Assembly: GCA_014190515.1 (NCBI GenBank)
Contig: BJGN01000003.1
Span: 2,250 to 54,152 of the forward strand
DNA from: Bacteroidota bacterium
Lineage (GTDB): Bacteria; Bacteroidota; Bacteroidia; Chitinophagales; Saprospiraceae
DNA: 51,903 nucleotides
Reading direction: 5' to 3'
Each line of letters begins with the position of its first letter. Positions within the stretch are counted from its first letter, which is position 1. Shown one piece after another: positions 8,190-17,243 of this stretch. Both the position numbers and the translations under genes were made by a program. The notes beneath the pieces are model-generated. The model had not been told where the DNA came from, did no database searches, and worked only from the letters and a program-made list of their open reading frames with translations.

Positions 8190-9542
8190 CTATTTAGGTA
8201 ACTCTGTAAAGGTTACCTTTAACTTAGCTCCATACTTAGGGTGTCCGGCACCATATAATATAGATCTTGCAGCACGTTCACTTCTAGGGAAAACACGAAT
8301 ATAAATTTCAGGGGGAACTTTGCCATCTACCATCTTATTTAAGTGAGTACTTAAATTTACTCTGTATTTACCGGGGCTTCCGTCTGCAGCGAATACAGGA
8401 TTTCCGCCGACTAACTTGAAAACTTCTTCGCCAGCAACCAATACATCAGAGGTAACAACATAATTCCCTGCCGTATTTTTGTAGAATAAAATAATTTGCG
8501 AGGCTGGAGGAAAATAAGTAGTATTATCTTCTTTAACTGCTTCAATGTGAAGCTCCAATTCAGCGAAATTGATTATTTTTCCTTTTAATTTCGTAATTTC
8601 CGGGATTCTTATAGCACCTAATACACCAGCCATGGCCTGGGTATATATAGTAGATCCATCAGCCGAAAAAGGTTTATCAAGTGTAGTTTTAAGCTTTGAC
8701 GACGATAAATCGTGACTAAACGAGGATAATTTAGCAGAATAACCATTGGTCACATACTGAAATTGCCCAGGGCTGGTAGATCCATTGTAATAAAAATATA
8801 AACCAGCATAATTACTTTGAAGATTTATTCCCACGATTGACTGAGCATTATCAGCAGGTTTTAGAACGGCCCCCTTAAAAAGTTTAAAGAAATCGGCATC
8901 AGAAGTATAGTTTGTACTATCAGCCTGAGCAAATGGCTTTAAAAAAGTAGTTTTATTTATGGGTATTCTAATCTGTGGAAACCTCAATGTATCAATGGTT
9001 CCCTGACGATAATCAAAAACCTGAGTAGACGCAAAAGTTGGCGTAACCGTAACAGTACCTATGGGTAATGCTTCAGTCGCAAAATTAGTATTTGAATTAT
9101 AGGTATTTGTCCTATCCATCTGCTCTGCCAAAGGGTAGATATTAAAGGTGATAGGAGCTGATAAATTTCCATAAAAAGCGGTGGTATCATAAGGCAACAC
9201 CCAAACAATCGAGTCCACTTGCTTATCTTTAAAATCATAAAAAAGTCCTTGTTTCGGTAATACCTGCATATAGATTGAGGCATCAGATTTACCAAAAATA
9301 GGATCATTCAACCGGCCACATAAATAAGCACTTGCCGCTGTGAATGGAGAATAAACTTCGACTAAATCACCCGACACTGTAGTTGATTGCACAAGTAAAG
9401 TATCTGAAAATCCAACTTTTGTGGTATCTTCCGATAGAAGATCCAAGCCAAATGAAGTCGAGTCATTACAAGCACCTAACAGAAGGGCAGCGATTGAAAA
9501 GAGGGCAAAATCCCTGAAATATTTCATAATACTAATCTTCAT
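8190..9542 (-). CDS. DUF4270 family outer-surface lipoprotein
   Basis: The 450-residue product starts with a lipoprotein signal: a basic start, a hydrophobic core FALFSIAALLL and lipobox LLGAC with Cys25. The following NDSTSFGLDLLSEDTTKVGF matches the conserved opening of DUF4270, a family of Bacteroidota lipoproteins, and the rest is beta-rich. Families of this type are often found downstream of the GT5-only 'starch synthase' gene, as here (56 bases apart, same strand). The biochemical function is unknown; I infer a role in the cell envelope. An alternative start at Met6 (9527) would leave the signal peptide usable. Confidence 0.8.
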   Translation of the reverse strand: MKISIMKYFRDFALFSIAALLLGACNDSTSFGLDLLSEDTTKVGFSDTLLVQSTTVSGDLVEVYSPFTAASAYLCGRLNDPIFGKSDASIYMQVLPKQGLFYDFKDKQVDSIVWVLPYDTTAFYGNLSAPITFNIYPLAEQMDRTNTYNSNTNFATEALPIGTVTVTPTFASTQVFDYRQGTIDTLRFPQIRIPINKTTFLKPFAQADSTNYTSDADFFKLFKGAVLKPADNAQSIVGINLQSNYAGLYFYYNGSTSPGQFQYVTNGYSAKLSSFSHDLSSSKLKTTLDKPFSADGSTIYTQAMAGVLGAIRIPEITKLKGKIINFAELELHIEAVKEDNTTYFPPASQIILFYKNTAGNYVVTSDVLVAGEEVFKLVGGNPVFAADGSPGKYRVNLSTHLNKMVDGKVPPEIYIRVFPRSERAARSILYGAGHPKYGAKLKVTFTELPK

Positions 9543-9598
9543 ACAATTCGTTAATAGGAAAAAAGAGGTTAAAAAGATACTAAGGGTTGTTTGGCTAT

Positions 9599-10417
9599 CT
9601 AATTTTCTTCCTCCGGAAGCATAGCCCTGTAAAAATCAGGAATACCTGAAAACAAATCCTCCCCTTCCATTTTTAACAAAGGCTTATCCTTAATTTCGTT
9701 AATGGCACTTTGTAGAGCCTCGTCAAGTAGCTCATCCGCCTGAATTACAGCGTCAGCATAAACTATAGCTCCCTGATGCAAAACCACCTCATCCCCTGAG
9801 CGAAAAGCGGAAAGATCAGCCTCCTGTAAATTATTGATACTTGCCTTTGTAAAAAATTTGGTGTCAAATGATTTCTCTAAGGTATCTTTAAATACCGAAT
9901 AAATTACCTTCACTTTATTAAAAAGAGGGTCATTTTTGTAAGCCGTCTTAAGGTAAAAAGGAACTAAACTAGTCATCCATCCCTGGCAATGGACGATATC
10001 GGGTGACCAACCAAATTTCCTTACCGTTTCAATAACACCTTTACAGAAAAAAATCATTCTGTCAGAATTATCATCATATTCCACTTCTTTGAGGTCTTGA
10101 AAAATCTCTCTACCTTTGAAGAAATCATCATTATCTAAAAAATAGACCTGCATTCGGATATCCGGAAGCGAGGCAACTTTAATAATCAACGGAAAATCAT
10201 CATCATCTACGATAATATTCATGCCAGATAAGCGAACCACTTCGTGTAATCTATGTCTTCGCTCATTAATACATCCAAATTTAGGCATCAAAACCCTTAC
10301 CTCCATTCCCTTTTCCTGAAGGTATTGCGGCAACTTCCTGGAAAGTTTGGCAATTTCAGAACCAAGCGTGTAAGGTTCCATTTCTTGGGTTACAATCAAG
10401 ACTTTTATTTTACCCAT
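9599..10417 (-). CDS. GT5 starch-synthase-like protein, N-terminal domain only
   Basis: The 272-residue protein matches only the first Rossmann domain of glycogen/starch synthase (GT5). It opens IKVLIVTQEMEPYT and contains PKFGCINERRHRLHEVVRLSG and VHCQGWMTSLVPFYLK. The ADP-glucose-binding KxGG motif is replaced by TLGSE, and the whole C-terminal GT-B domain with its catalytic glutamates is missing, with no frameshift evident. Such short versions are common in Bacteroidota near DUF4270 genes, so this is probably a distinct conserved family and unlikely to make glycogen. I chose ATG 10417: the frame extends to 10510, but that stretch contains the promoter and lacks family similarity. Confidence 0.82.
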   Translation of the reverse strand: MGKIKVLIVTQEMEPYTLGSEIAKLSRKLPQYLQEKGMEVRVLMPKFGCINERRHRLHEVVRLSGMNIIVDDDDFPLIIKVASLPDIRMQVYFLDNDDFFKGREIFQDLKEVEYDDNSDRMIFFCKGVIETVRKFGWSPDIVHCQGWMTSLVPFYLKTAYKNDPLFNKVKVIYSVFKDTLEKSFDTKFFTKASINNLQEADLSAFRSGDEVVLHQGAIVYADAVIQADELLDEALQSAINEIKDKPLLKMEGEDLFSGIPDFYRAMLPEEEN

Positions 10418-10466
10418 TGACTTACTTTTGTACTTTTCTATTAGGGAAGATTTCCAAAATAATTTA

Positions 10467-10494
10467 CAAAAGTACGAAAATTTTACGACAAAAA
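10467..10494 (-). promoter_or_regulatory. Putative promoter of the GT5-like gene
   Basis: On the minus strand, TACTTTTG (plus-strand 10467-10474) is a full match to TAnnTTTG and ends about 50 bases before the ATG. A TTTTTG (10489-10494) sits 14 bases upstream as a possible -33 element, somewhat closer than usual. Confidence 0.55.
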
Positions 10495-10539
10495 GGAAAA
10501 ATAACAACATAACTATGCCCTCTCTTTTAGCTATTCCAT

Positions 10540-10547
10540 TATATTTG
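10540..10547 (+). promoter_or_regulatory. Putative -7 element of the flippase-like gene (TATATTTG)
   Basis: This is a perfect TAnnTTTG element 43 bases before the ATG at 10591, reading away from the divergent GT5-like gene. No clear TTTG is seen at the -33 distance. Confidence 0.5.
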
Positions 10548-10590
10548 CTATTTGTGTGCTATCAATAGCCAGATTTAGATACCTGTTTAT

Positions 10591-11652
10591 ATGAAAAAGA
10601 CATTGTTGACCGGTCTGCAATTGGTCCTTTTTTTTGCTTTTGGATTCCTGTTGCTTTGGCTTTTGTATAGCAATCAACAGCAGGCTTATCTGGAAGATTG
10701 TACTTTAAAGAATATTCCAGCCGACCAATGTAGCCTTTGGGATAAACTAAAAAATGATTTCTCTGGGGTCAATTATTTGTGGATTTACGTAAGCCTTTTT
10801 TGTTATGGCATTTCTAATCTTAGCAGAGCCATACGCTGGAAAATGCTGTTACACCCCATGGGGTATCACCCAAAATTGAGCAATGCGTTTTTCACTACCA
10901 TAGTAGGCTATCTTGCAAATTTGGCCCTTCCCCGTTTTGGAGAAGTTGCCAGAGCTGGATCTATCGCCAAATATGAGAGAATCCCTGTGGAAAAAGCTAT
11001 AGGTACTATTGTCGTGGACAGAATTGCTGATCTTTTTATGATTTTAGCCATTTCTCTTTTAGGATTTATCCTAGAATTTGATAAAATTTCATCCATAGCA
11101 ATAAAATATATTAATCCCAATGAACGCTTTGGGGAGAAAATAGGCTTAGTCGTTTTCTTGCTTTCATCAATGATTATTATTACGTTGATAGCATGGAAAT
11201 TTAGAAAAAAAATGAGTGCCTGGTCTATTTTCAATACCATCCGACATCTCTTTGAAGGTTTTGTCAGTGGGCTAAAAAGTATAAAAGAAATTCCCAGTAA
11301 AAGTCGGTTTTTGTTGCATACTGTCATTATCTGGACTATGTATTTTTTAATGACTTACCTCACCCTGCTTTCATTTCATATTACTGAAAATTTAACGGTT
11401 TCAGCTGCATTGTTCGTTTTTATCCTGGGCGGTTGGGGTATTGTAGTTCCTTCTCCAGGCGGTATGGGAACCTACCATTTTATGACTCAAATTGGCCTTG
11501 CTGTGTATGGTATTAGCTTTGAAGATAGTTTTTCATGGGCCAATATTTCCTTTTTCACCATTCAAATTGGGGGTACTCTGCTGTATGGCGCTATTTCGCT
11601 CATCTGCTTACCCCTAATAAATAGAGGTTATAAGCCAACAGTTACCTTATAA
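10591..11652 (+). CDS. Lysylphosphatidylglycerol-synthase-TM / flippase-like membrane protein
   Basis: This 353-residue integral membrane protein belongs to the family of the MprF flippase domain (YbhN, UPF0104). About eight hydrophobic segments are visible. Family-type motifs are NLSRAIRWKMLL, GYLANLALPRFGEVARA followed by the conserved EKAIGTIVVDRIADL, and GGWGIVVPSPGGMGTYHF near the C-terminus. No LPG synthetase (GNAT) domain is attached, so a lipid-translocating rather than aminoacylating role is likely. The substrate cannot be told. It overlaps no neighbour; the next gene, a heptose-phosphate adenylyltransferase, starts 2 bases after its stop, suggesting one transcript. Confidence 0.85.
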   Translation: MKKTLLTGLQLVLFFAFGFLLLWLLYSNQQQAYLEDCTLKNIPADQCSLWDKLKNDFSGVNYLWIYVSLFCYGISNLSRAIRWKMLLHPMGYHPKLSNAFFTTIVGYLANLALPRFGEVARAGSIAKYERIPVEKAIGTIVVDRIADLFMILAISLLGFILEFDKISSIAIKYINPNERFGEKIGLVVFLLSSMIIITLIAWKFRKKMSAWSIFNTIRHLFEGFVSGLKSIKEIPSKSRFLLHTVIIWTMYFLMTYLTLLSFHITENLTVSAALFVFILGGWGIVVPSPGGMGTYHFMTQIGLAVYGISFEDSFSWANISFFTIQIGGTLLYGAISLICLPLINRGYKPTVTL

Positions 11653-11654
11653 AA

Positions 11655-12149
11655 ATGACTGTAAAGGAAAATATTGAAAATAAAATAATGTCCAATTTGG
11701 AAGATGCGCTCGACCTAATTTCCACCTGGAGAAATAACAAAGAAAAAATTGTATTTACAAACGGATGTTTCGATCTTTTCCATGCCGGGCACGCTCATTC
11801 TTTAGCCGATGCTGCAAGGTATGGAACGAAACTAATTGTTGGTCTAAATGACGATTCCTCTGTGCACAAAATAAAAGGAAATAACCGGCCTTTTAACAAA
11901 CTGAGTTCAAGGGCTTTTGTTTTGGCTTCCCTTCAAGTAGTCGATCTGGTCATTCCCTTCTCTGAATTAAATCCTGAAAATTTGATTCGAGCCATTATTC
12001 CGGATGTACTCGCAAAAGGAAGCGATTATACCCTTGAAAATATAGCAGGGGCAGCTTTTGTTTTGGAAAATAAGGGCGAGGTAGTGCAAATTCCTCTGTT
12101 GCCTGATATATCGTCCACAAAAATTGCCGATTTTATACTTAAAAATTGA
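11655..12149 (+). CDS. rfaE2: D-glycero-beta-D-manno-heptose 1-phosphate adenylyltransferase
   Basis: This 164-residue nucleotidyltransferase corresponds to the C-terminal half of HldE. It transfers AMP from ATP to heptose-1-phosphate in ADP-heptose synthesis for lipopolysaccharide inner core. The cytidylyltransferase-like signature FTNGCFDLFHAGH is clear, followed by GLNDDSSVHKIKG and, near the end, the DISSTKI segment. A stand-alone RfaE2 implies a separate kinase elsewhere. Translation could also begin at Met12 (11688), which matches the usual distance to FTNGCFD. It sits 2 bases after the flippase-like gene and 6 before the Nif3 gene. A fused heptose enzyme at 36.2 kb belongs to related chemistry. 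Confidence 0.92.
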   Translation: MTVKENIENKIMSNLEDALDLISTWRNNKEKIVFTNGCFDLFHAGHAHSLADAARYGTKLIVGLNDDSSVHKIKGNNRPFNKLSSRAFVLASLQVVDLVIPFSELNPENLIRAIIPDVLAKGSDYTLENIAGAAFVLENKGEVVQIPLLPDISSTKIADFILKN

Positions 12150-12155
12150 CCAAGG

Positions 12156-13181
12156 ATGCAAACTAAAATACAAGACGTTATTCGTGTTCTTTCTTCACAT
12201 GCTCCTTTAAGCTGGCAGGAAGATTATGATAATTGTGGGCTACTGGTTGGTGACCATCAAACCGTTATAACGGGTATTATGACTTGCCTGGACGTGACTC
12301 TCGAAGTTATTAATGAAACAATTCAAAATGGAGCTAATTTGATCGTTTCCCACCACCCCATCATTTTTAAGCCATTAAAAAAATTATCCCAGGGAGGTTT
12401 TGTTGAAAATATACTGCTTAAAGCCATAAAAAATGACATAGCCATTTATGTTATTCATACTAATCTGGATAACGCCTATCACAGAGGCATAAACGAAACT
12501 TTAGCGAAAATTATTGGGCTTAATAATAGGTCCATTCTGCAAGAAAAACCGGGTTTATTATCGCAGCTTCAATGTGTCCTTTCAGAGAATGAAGCAAATA
12601 CAATATTACCTCGATTAAATTTATTGAAGCCTCATTCTATTTCTTATCAAGCTGGTATGGCAAATATGTCAGAGGGTAAATTATCAATGGTTCTTCTTAA
12701 TCATCAACTTTCTGAAGCATGTCATATTATTGATTCATCAACAGGTAAAACACCATTTAAAGAAATTACCGGGGTAAAAAACACTTCACATCTGGTGGGA
12801 GCAGGCATGGTTGGATATCTCGATCAGCCAATGACTCCTGTAGATTTCTTGAATTTATTGAAAAACAACTTATCTCTAAAAGTTATAAAGCATACCTTTC
12901 TATGCAAGGATAAAATTCATAAGGTAGCAATCTGTGGCGGGAGTGGAAGCTTTTTATTGCCTGACGCTATCCGGGCACAAGCAGATATATTTGTCACTTC
13001 AGATTACAAATACCACCAGTTTCAGGAAGCTAATAATAAAATTATAATCGCCGATATTGGTCATTATGAATCAGAAGTGTGTGCAGTTAACTTAATAAAG
13101 CAAATTATTTCTGAAAAATTTACTAATTTTGCCATTCGGTCAACAACCGTAGTTACCAATCCGGTGTATTATCACCAATAA
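12156..13181 (+). CDS. Nif3-like dinuclear metal-centre protein
   Basis: This 341-residue member of the NIF3/YbgI family forms hexameric rings with a dinuclear metal site. Metal-binding motifs are SHHPIIFKP near residue 65, HTNLDNA near residue 107 and, at the C-terminus, IADIGHYESE. The length fits the longer type with a central PII-like insert. The family is often annotated as GTP cyclohydrolase 1 type 2, but the physiological reaction is unsettled. It lies 6 bases after rfaE2 and 28 before a coiled-coil zinc-ribbon gene; Nif3 plus zinc-ribbon is a common pairing in bacteria. Confidence 0.92.
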   Translation: MQTKIQDVIRVLSSHAPLSWQEDYDNCGLLVGDHQTVITGIMTCLDVTLEVINETIQNGANLIVSHHPIIFKPLKKLSQGGFVENILLKAIKNDIAIYVIHTNLDNAYHRGINETLAKIIGLNNRSILQEKPGLLSQLQCVLSENEANTILPRLNLLKPHSISYQAGMANMSEGKLSMVLLNHQLSEACHIIDSSTGKTPFKEITGVKNTSHLVGAGMVGYLDQPMTPVDFLNLLKNNLSLKVIKHTFLCKDKIHKVAICGGSGSFLLPDAIRAQADIFVTSDYKYHQFQEANNKIIIADIGHYESEVCAVNLIKQIISEKFTNFAIRSTTVVTNPVYYHQ

Positions 13182-13209
13182 TTTCGAATATATCATAAAC
13201 CTGCCCAAC

Positions 13210-13974
13210 ATGGCCGTTGAAAAAACAGTAGCTGAAAAGTTGAAAATGCTCTACGAGCTTCAACAAATAGACTCTAAAATAGACCAGATTGCCGTACTTA
13301 GAGGCGAATTACCCATAGAGGTAAGCGACTTGGAAGATGAAATCGTCGGTCTTGATACGCGCATCGAAAAAGCAAAATCCATTGTTGAAGATCATATTCG
13401 CAATGCAGCTCAATATGATGCCTCTATTAAAGAATCTGAAAGTTTAATTGTCCGTTACCAAACTCAACTTGATAACGTTAAAAATAATAGAGAATTTGAA
13501 GCCCTTACCAAAGAGTTAGAACTTCAAAAGCTTGAAATTCAGCTGGCTGAAAGAAGAAAGAAGAATGTTACCATCGAAATTGAAAATAAAAAGGAAGCGC
13601 TGACCACCAGTATTTCAAAAAGAGATGTAAAACAAAAAGAATTAGAGCAGAAAAAAATTGAACTCGACGACATTATAGCTAAAACAAATGACGAAGAAAA
13701 TGCTCTTCGTAAACGCTCTGTGAAAGCTAGAAATGGTATCGAAGAAAGATTACTGAAGTCTTATGACAAAATAAGAAAATCTTATAGAAACGGTCTCGCC
13801 GTGGTAACTATTCAAAGAGATTCCTGCGGAGGTTGTTTCAATAAAATTCCACCACAGGTGAAATTAGAGATTTTTACTTGTAAAAATATTATGGCTTGTG
13901 AGCATTGTGGCAGAATTTTAGTGGACGAGTTCACCATAGAAATGAATTCTAAAGAAGCCAGCGCTAAAGCTTAA
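13210..13974 (+). CDS. Coiled-coil zinc-ribbon protein (C4 type), Nif3 neighbour
   Basis: This 254-residue cytoplasmic protein has a long charged coiled coil (about residues 15-190) followed by a compact C4 zinc ribbon with Cys206, Cys209, Cys230 and Cys233 (DSCGGCF ... MACEHCGRIL). This is the C4-type zinc-ribbon family that commonly follows nif3/ybgI genes. It may bind nucleic acid or act as an assembly factor, but no reaction is established. A strong hairpin terminator at 14004-14040 closes the run that begins at 10591. Confidence 0.88.
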   Translation: MAVEKTVAEKLKMLYELQQIDSKIDQIAVLRGELPIEVSDLEDEIVGLDTRIEKAKSIVEDHIRNAAQYDASIKESESLIVRYQTQLDNVKNNREFEALTKELELQKLEIQLAERRKKNVTIEIENKKEALTTSISKRDVKQKELEQKKIELDDIIAKTNDEENALRKRSVKARNGIEERLLKSYDKIRKSYRNGLAVVTIQRDSCGGCFNKIPPQVKLEIFTCKNIMACEHCGRILVDEFTIEMNSKEASAKA

Positions 13975-14003
13975 GTTTTATCTATTTAAAGTTTTCCTGA
14001 CAG

Positions 14004-14049
14004 GGATATAAAACATAGATTTACATTGTGTTTTATATCCTTGTTTTCG
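14004..14049 (+). terminator. Hairpin terminator after the zinc-ribbon gene
   Basis: There is a perfect 12-base-pair stem, GGATATAAAACA (14004-14015) with TGTTTTATATCC (14029-14040), and a 13-base loop. It is followed by a T-rich tail, TTGTTTTCG. It lies 30 bases after the stop codon at 13974. Confidence 0.75.
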
Positions 14050-14134
14050 TTTTACCAATATAATTGAATGATTTCACCTTATTTCAATCCAAAAGAATTA
14101 TATTTAATAACTTAATAACCTAAAAAAACAAAAA

Positions 14135-14752
14135 ATGAAAAAAATAATGCTCCTCTTCTGGTTCGTATTCAGTGTAAATATGACGATGAATGCCCAGTGG
14201 GTAAAATTGTTCGAAGGAGAACATTTAAAAGCATGGAAAGCCAGTGAAAATCCTGAGACTTTCAATCTAACGGAAGGAGCCTTAACGGTTCATGGCCCCA
14301 GAGCTCACCTTTTTTACGACGGACCTCTTGCAAATCATAATTTCAAAGATTTTGAATTAAAAGTGCAGATTATGACTTTTCCTCAGGCCAATTCTGGTCT
14401 TTATATTCATACCGAGTTTTTGGAAAAAGCATGGCCGGCAAAAGGGTACGAAATACAAGTTAATAATTCCCAAAGTGACTGGAGAAGAACAGCCAGTCTA
14501 TACAATATAGTGGATGTTGCTGAAGTAAATACCCCCGATAATGAATGGTTTGAACTACATGTAACCGTTAAGGGGAAACGAATCATAACAAAAATAAATG
14601 GCGTTACTATCGTTGATTATACCGAACCTAAAACACCTCTTAGAAAAGAAGGCCAACTTCAAAGAATTTTAAGTAGTGGAACCATTGCTATTCAAGGCCA
14701 TGACCCAAATAGTAAGGTTAATTATAAGGACTTAATGGTCAAAATAAATTAA
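14135..14752 (+). CDS. Secreted DUF1080 (3-keto-disaccharide hydrolase-like) protein
   Basis: This 205-residue protein has an N-terminal signal peptide (basic start, hydrophobic MLLFWFVFSVNMTMN, likely cleavage after NAQ). The mature part is a single DUF1080 domain, a concanavalin-like jelly roll: it begins WVKLFEGEHLKAWKA and contains FKDFELKVQ, SGLYIHTEF, GYEIQVNN and NEWFELHVTVKG. Members act on or bind glycosides, and some have 3-keto-disaccharide hydrolase activity. Here the enzyme is small and lacks accessory domains, so only a periplasmic or surface carbohydrate role is inferred. It is transcribed alone, between two hairpin terminators. Confidence 0.88.
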   Translation: MKKIMLLFWFVFSVNMTMNAQWVKLFEGEHLKAWKASENPETFNLTEGALTVHGPRAHLFYDGPLANHNFKDFELKVQIMTFPQANSGLYIHTEFLEKAWPAKGYEIQVNNSQSDWRRTASLYNIVDVAEVNTPDNEWFELHVTVKGKRIITKINGVTIVDYTEPKTPLRKEGQLQRILSSGTIAIQGHDPNSKVNYKDLMVKIN

Positions 14753-14792
14753 CATAGCCTGATTTGGTAAAAAATCACGCTGTAACGAATAA

Positions 14793-14825
14793 AAAAGGGC
14801 GATATGAATTCCATTTCGCCCTTTT
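14793..14825. terminator. Bidirectional terminator between convergent genes
   Basis: There is a perfect stem, AAAAGGGCGA (14793-14802) with TCGCCCTTTT (14816-14825). A-rich on one side and T-rich on the other, it can end both the DUF1080 transcript and the convergent Skp-like transcript. Confidence 0.8.
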
Positions 14826-14850
14826 CTGAATCACTAAAAGGATTATTTTA

Positions 14851-15375
14851 TTATTTAGTTGCAGGAACAACCAACATTTTTGCTCTTACAAGCGATGTAA
14901 TATCTTCTGAATCAGGAGTAAACAAAAGAGCATTAAAAGAACTCGTATCAAAAACCATAACGAACTTATTCTCTGTACAAACCTCTTTAATCTTTGCGGT
15001 TATTTTATCCACAATAGGTTTTAACAGTTCCTCCCTTTTTACTTGAAGTTTTTGTTGTATTTGCTGTTCAAAAGCCTGAATTGCTTCTTGTTCCTTTTGA
15101 AGTAACTCTTGTTGCTCTTTTTCCTTTATAGGAGCAAGGTTTCCAGATTGCTGTTCCTTCATAAAGGCAATATAATTATTTTTAAATTTCTCAGCCATCG
15201 CCTGACCTTCAGCTACCAGTATATTTTGGTATTCCTCCAAATCAATGTCTGCCTTGCGGGTGTCTGTTAATGAAGTCAAAAAAGCATTGAAGTTCATGTG
15301 ACCGTAACGCTGAGCGTTTAATCCAATAGAGGAAACTATAAGTAGGGAAAACAAAAATATTCTAATCATTGTCAT
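14851..15375 (-). CDS. Skp/OmpH-like periplasmic chaperone
   Basis: This 174-residue secreted protein has a signal peptide ending near GLNAQ. The mature region fits the OmpH/Skp family: a short beta segment (RYGHMNFNAFL), a long glutamine- and glutamate-rich coiled-coil hairpin (about residues 50-130), then KITAKIKEVCTENKFVMVFDTSS, the closing segment typical of the family. Skp-like proteins escort outer-membrane proteins through the periplasm. Translation may start at Met1 or Met3 (15369). It is transcribed alone from a TAnnTTTG promoter. Confidence 0.85.
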   Translation of the reverse strand: MTMIRIFLFSLLIVSSIGLNAQRYGHMNFNAFLTSLTDTRKADIDLEEYQNILVAEGQAMAEKFKNNYIAFMKEQQSGNLAPIKEKEQQELLQKEQEAIQAFEQQIQQKLQVKREELLKPIVDKITAKIKEVCTENKFVMVFDTSSFNALLFTPDSEDITSLVRAKMLVVPATK

Positions 15376-15394
15376 TTGTTTTTAATAAGAACGA

Positions 15395-15402
15395 CAAAAA
15401 TA
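15395..15402 (-). promoter_or_regulatory. Putative -7 element of the Skp-like gene (TATTTTTG)
   Basis: On the minus strand, TATTTTTG matches TAnnTTTG, 20-26 bases before the start codon. No good -33 element is seen in the AT-rich sequence upstream. Confidence 0.4.
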
Positions 15403-15553
15403 ATCGATATCTTTTGAATTATGCCATAATTTTTAAAAGATTAATTTTTTAAATCAATATTCTATTAAATTCCTCCTATTCTAGGCAAATATTCGCAGAA
15501 ATTCAATCTTTTTCAAACCTTGTTAAAAGTCTTAATCCTTAGAATTACCTTTT

Positions 15554-17209
15554 TCAAATTTTTAGGTATATCCTAGTTTGCGTACGACCATCTGCCAGGG
15601 TAACAACAATAAAATAAGTTCCCTTAGGAAAGTAGGAAGGCAAAGAGACAAAGTTATCTCCCTTATTAATAAGTCCTCGGTAAATATTTTTTTCGCCAAA
15701 CCAAACGGAAACCTCCCCATTTTCTGAAATACCATTTAAATAAAAGCGACCATCACCTGGATTTGGGAATACATTAAATGGAGGAACCTCCCATTTCTCT
15801 GTAAGACGAGTGACCATTAAAGGGATAAAACCCAAAAAACCACTATAGTTAGAAGAAAAGGGTAAATTGACATTTGCTATGGATACTTTTCCGCGATAGG
15901 AACCGGAAAACAGCAAAGAATGACCGTCAAACTGCCTGAATTGAGAAGGAAATACATTTCCGTCCCCCGAAAATGTAAACATATTCTGAGGCTTTCCGTC
16001 TTCTGAAGCCCACGTTGAAATAAAGGAATGGAAGGATGAAAATGTTTCTGTTGAGGTACCCTGCCAACGTAGCTTCCCTAAAGAATATCCACTTAACCAA
16101 ACGTTTCCATCGGTTTTGTACACAGCTAAAGGAGCCTGGACATTCTCACCACCTAACAGGGTAGCCCAATGTGCATTACCCCCAAAAGCTATTTTTAATA
16201 AAAAAATATCTGATAATCCGTCTTGTGATTGTATGGTTGTATTCTCCCCTATCTTCATTACTCCCGCAAGAGAACCAGACAAGTAAATATCGCCACTTTT
16301 AACATCCATAAAGGAGGTAAGTAATCTTTGCTCATAAACACCCCCAAATTTCACCAGTTTTTCTGCCCTTAAATCCTCTCTTCGCAGATACACTAAAAAA
16401 ACATCCCAATCGCGGGTTGAAGCTATAACAGATAGTGAATCGACTAAAACATCCCGATCAAAATTACCCGCAATACCTATTGAATTTCCTCCTACAAATA
16501 AAGAAATGGCTTGCATTTGATTGTTCGGGAAGCTACCGGAAAAAGCCCTCAATTGTTTTACTTTTCCTGTATTCAGAGAAAATATTCCCGTAAAAACCGA
16601 TGATTCCCCTGTACCATAAAGAGTTTGTCCATTATCAAAAGTCAAACTATGTTGAAAACTACCACATAAAATAAGTTCATTAGAAGTTTCGTCGAAATGC
16701 ATTTGACCCCACTCTTGCCAGCTACTTCCTTGTAAAAGAGAGATCCATAGTAAGTCACCTTTCTCATTTATTCTGGCTATAAAAATAGCTTTTGAATTTC
16801 CCTTTGTTGTAAATATTTGTTGATTTATCTGTATTCGTTCGGTAAAACTTCCCGACAGGATAACATCACCATTTGCCAGATTTTTTGCATCGAACAAAAC
16901 ATCATTTTTCGTACCTCCCCAAGAGAGTAAGACCTTGAACTGACCTTGCATCCATTTGCCTAAAAACAGATCATTTTCTCCAGCCGACGTCCATAACCTA
17001 TTCATATCATTCCAGGAACCTCTATAATTTCCCGCCATCAGTGTATCTCCACCCGTATTTTTAAAAAACGACATCACCTCAATGTCTCCTTTGATAGACA
17101 TTTGATAAGGAATATCAAGAACCTGTGCGATGGCTGAATTATTTTTTATACATAGGATCAGTGTGATAACAGATATAAATCTTAGAAATTGCTGTAATTT
17201 GCTGTCCAT
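15554..17209 (-). CDS. Secreted repeat protein with T9SS C-terminal sorting domain
   Basis: The 551-residue product has a signal peptide (ISVITLILCIKNNSAIAQ). A long beta-rich body is built from repeated segments of the form GDxxLSGSF, IARINEKGDLLWISLL and DVFLVYL, like the repeated blades of secreted beta-propeller (SBBP-type) proteins. The C-terminal 80 residues form a type A T9SS sorting domain: FNVFPNPGDGRFYL, then GTYFIVVTLADGRTQTRIYLKI-like strands. It is therefore predicted to cross the outer membrane through T9SS and be attached to the surface or released. No enzymatic motif is seen. Its start codon lies only 34 bases from that of the divergent TPR lipoprotein gene. Confidence 0.8.
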   Translation of the reverse strand: MDSKLQQFLRFISVITLILCIKNNSAIAQVLDIPYQMSIKGDIEVMSFFKNTGGDTLMAGNYRGSWNDMNRLWTSAGENDLFLGKWMQGQFKVLLSWGGTKNDVLFDAKNLANGDVILSGSFTERIQINQQIFTTKGNSKAIFIARINEKGDLLWISLLQGSSWQEWGQMHFDETSNELILCGSFQHSLTFDNGQTLYGTGESSVFTGIFSLNTGKVKQLRAFSGSFPNNQMQAISLFVGGNSIGIAGNFDRDVLVDSLSVIASTRDWDVFLVYLRREDLRAEKLVKFGGVYEQRLLTSFMDVKSGDIYLSGSLAGVMKIGENTTIQSQDGLSDIFLLKIAFGGNAHWATLLGGENVQAPLAVYKTDGNVWLSGYSLGKLRWQGTSTETFSSFHSFISTWASEDGKPQNMFTFSGDGNVFPSQFRQFDGHSLLFSGSYRGKVSIANVNLPFSSNYSGFLGFIPLMVTRLTEKWEVPPFNVFPNPGDGRFYLNGISENGEVSVWFGEKNIYRGLINKGDNFVSLPSYFPKGTYFIVVTLADGRTQTRIYLKI

Positions 17210-17243
17210 AATTTAAATTAATTCAATGTTCAATATAGTTAAA

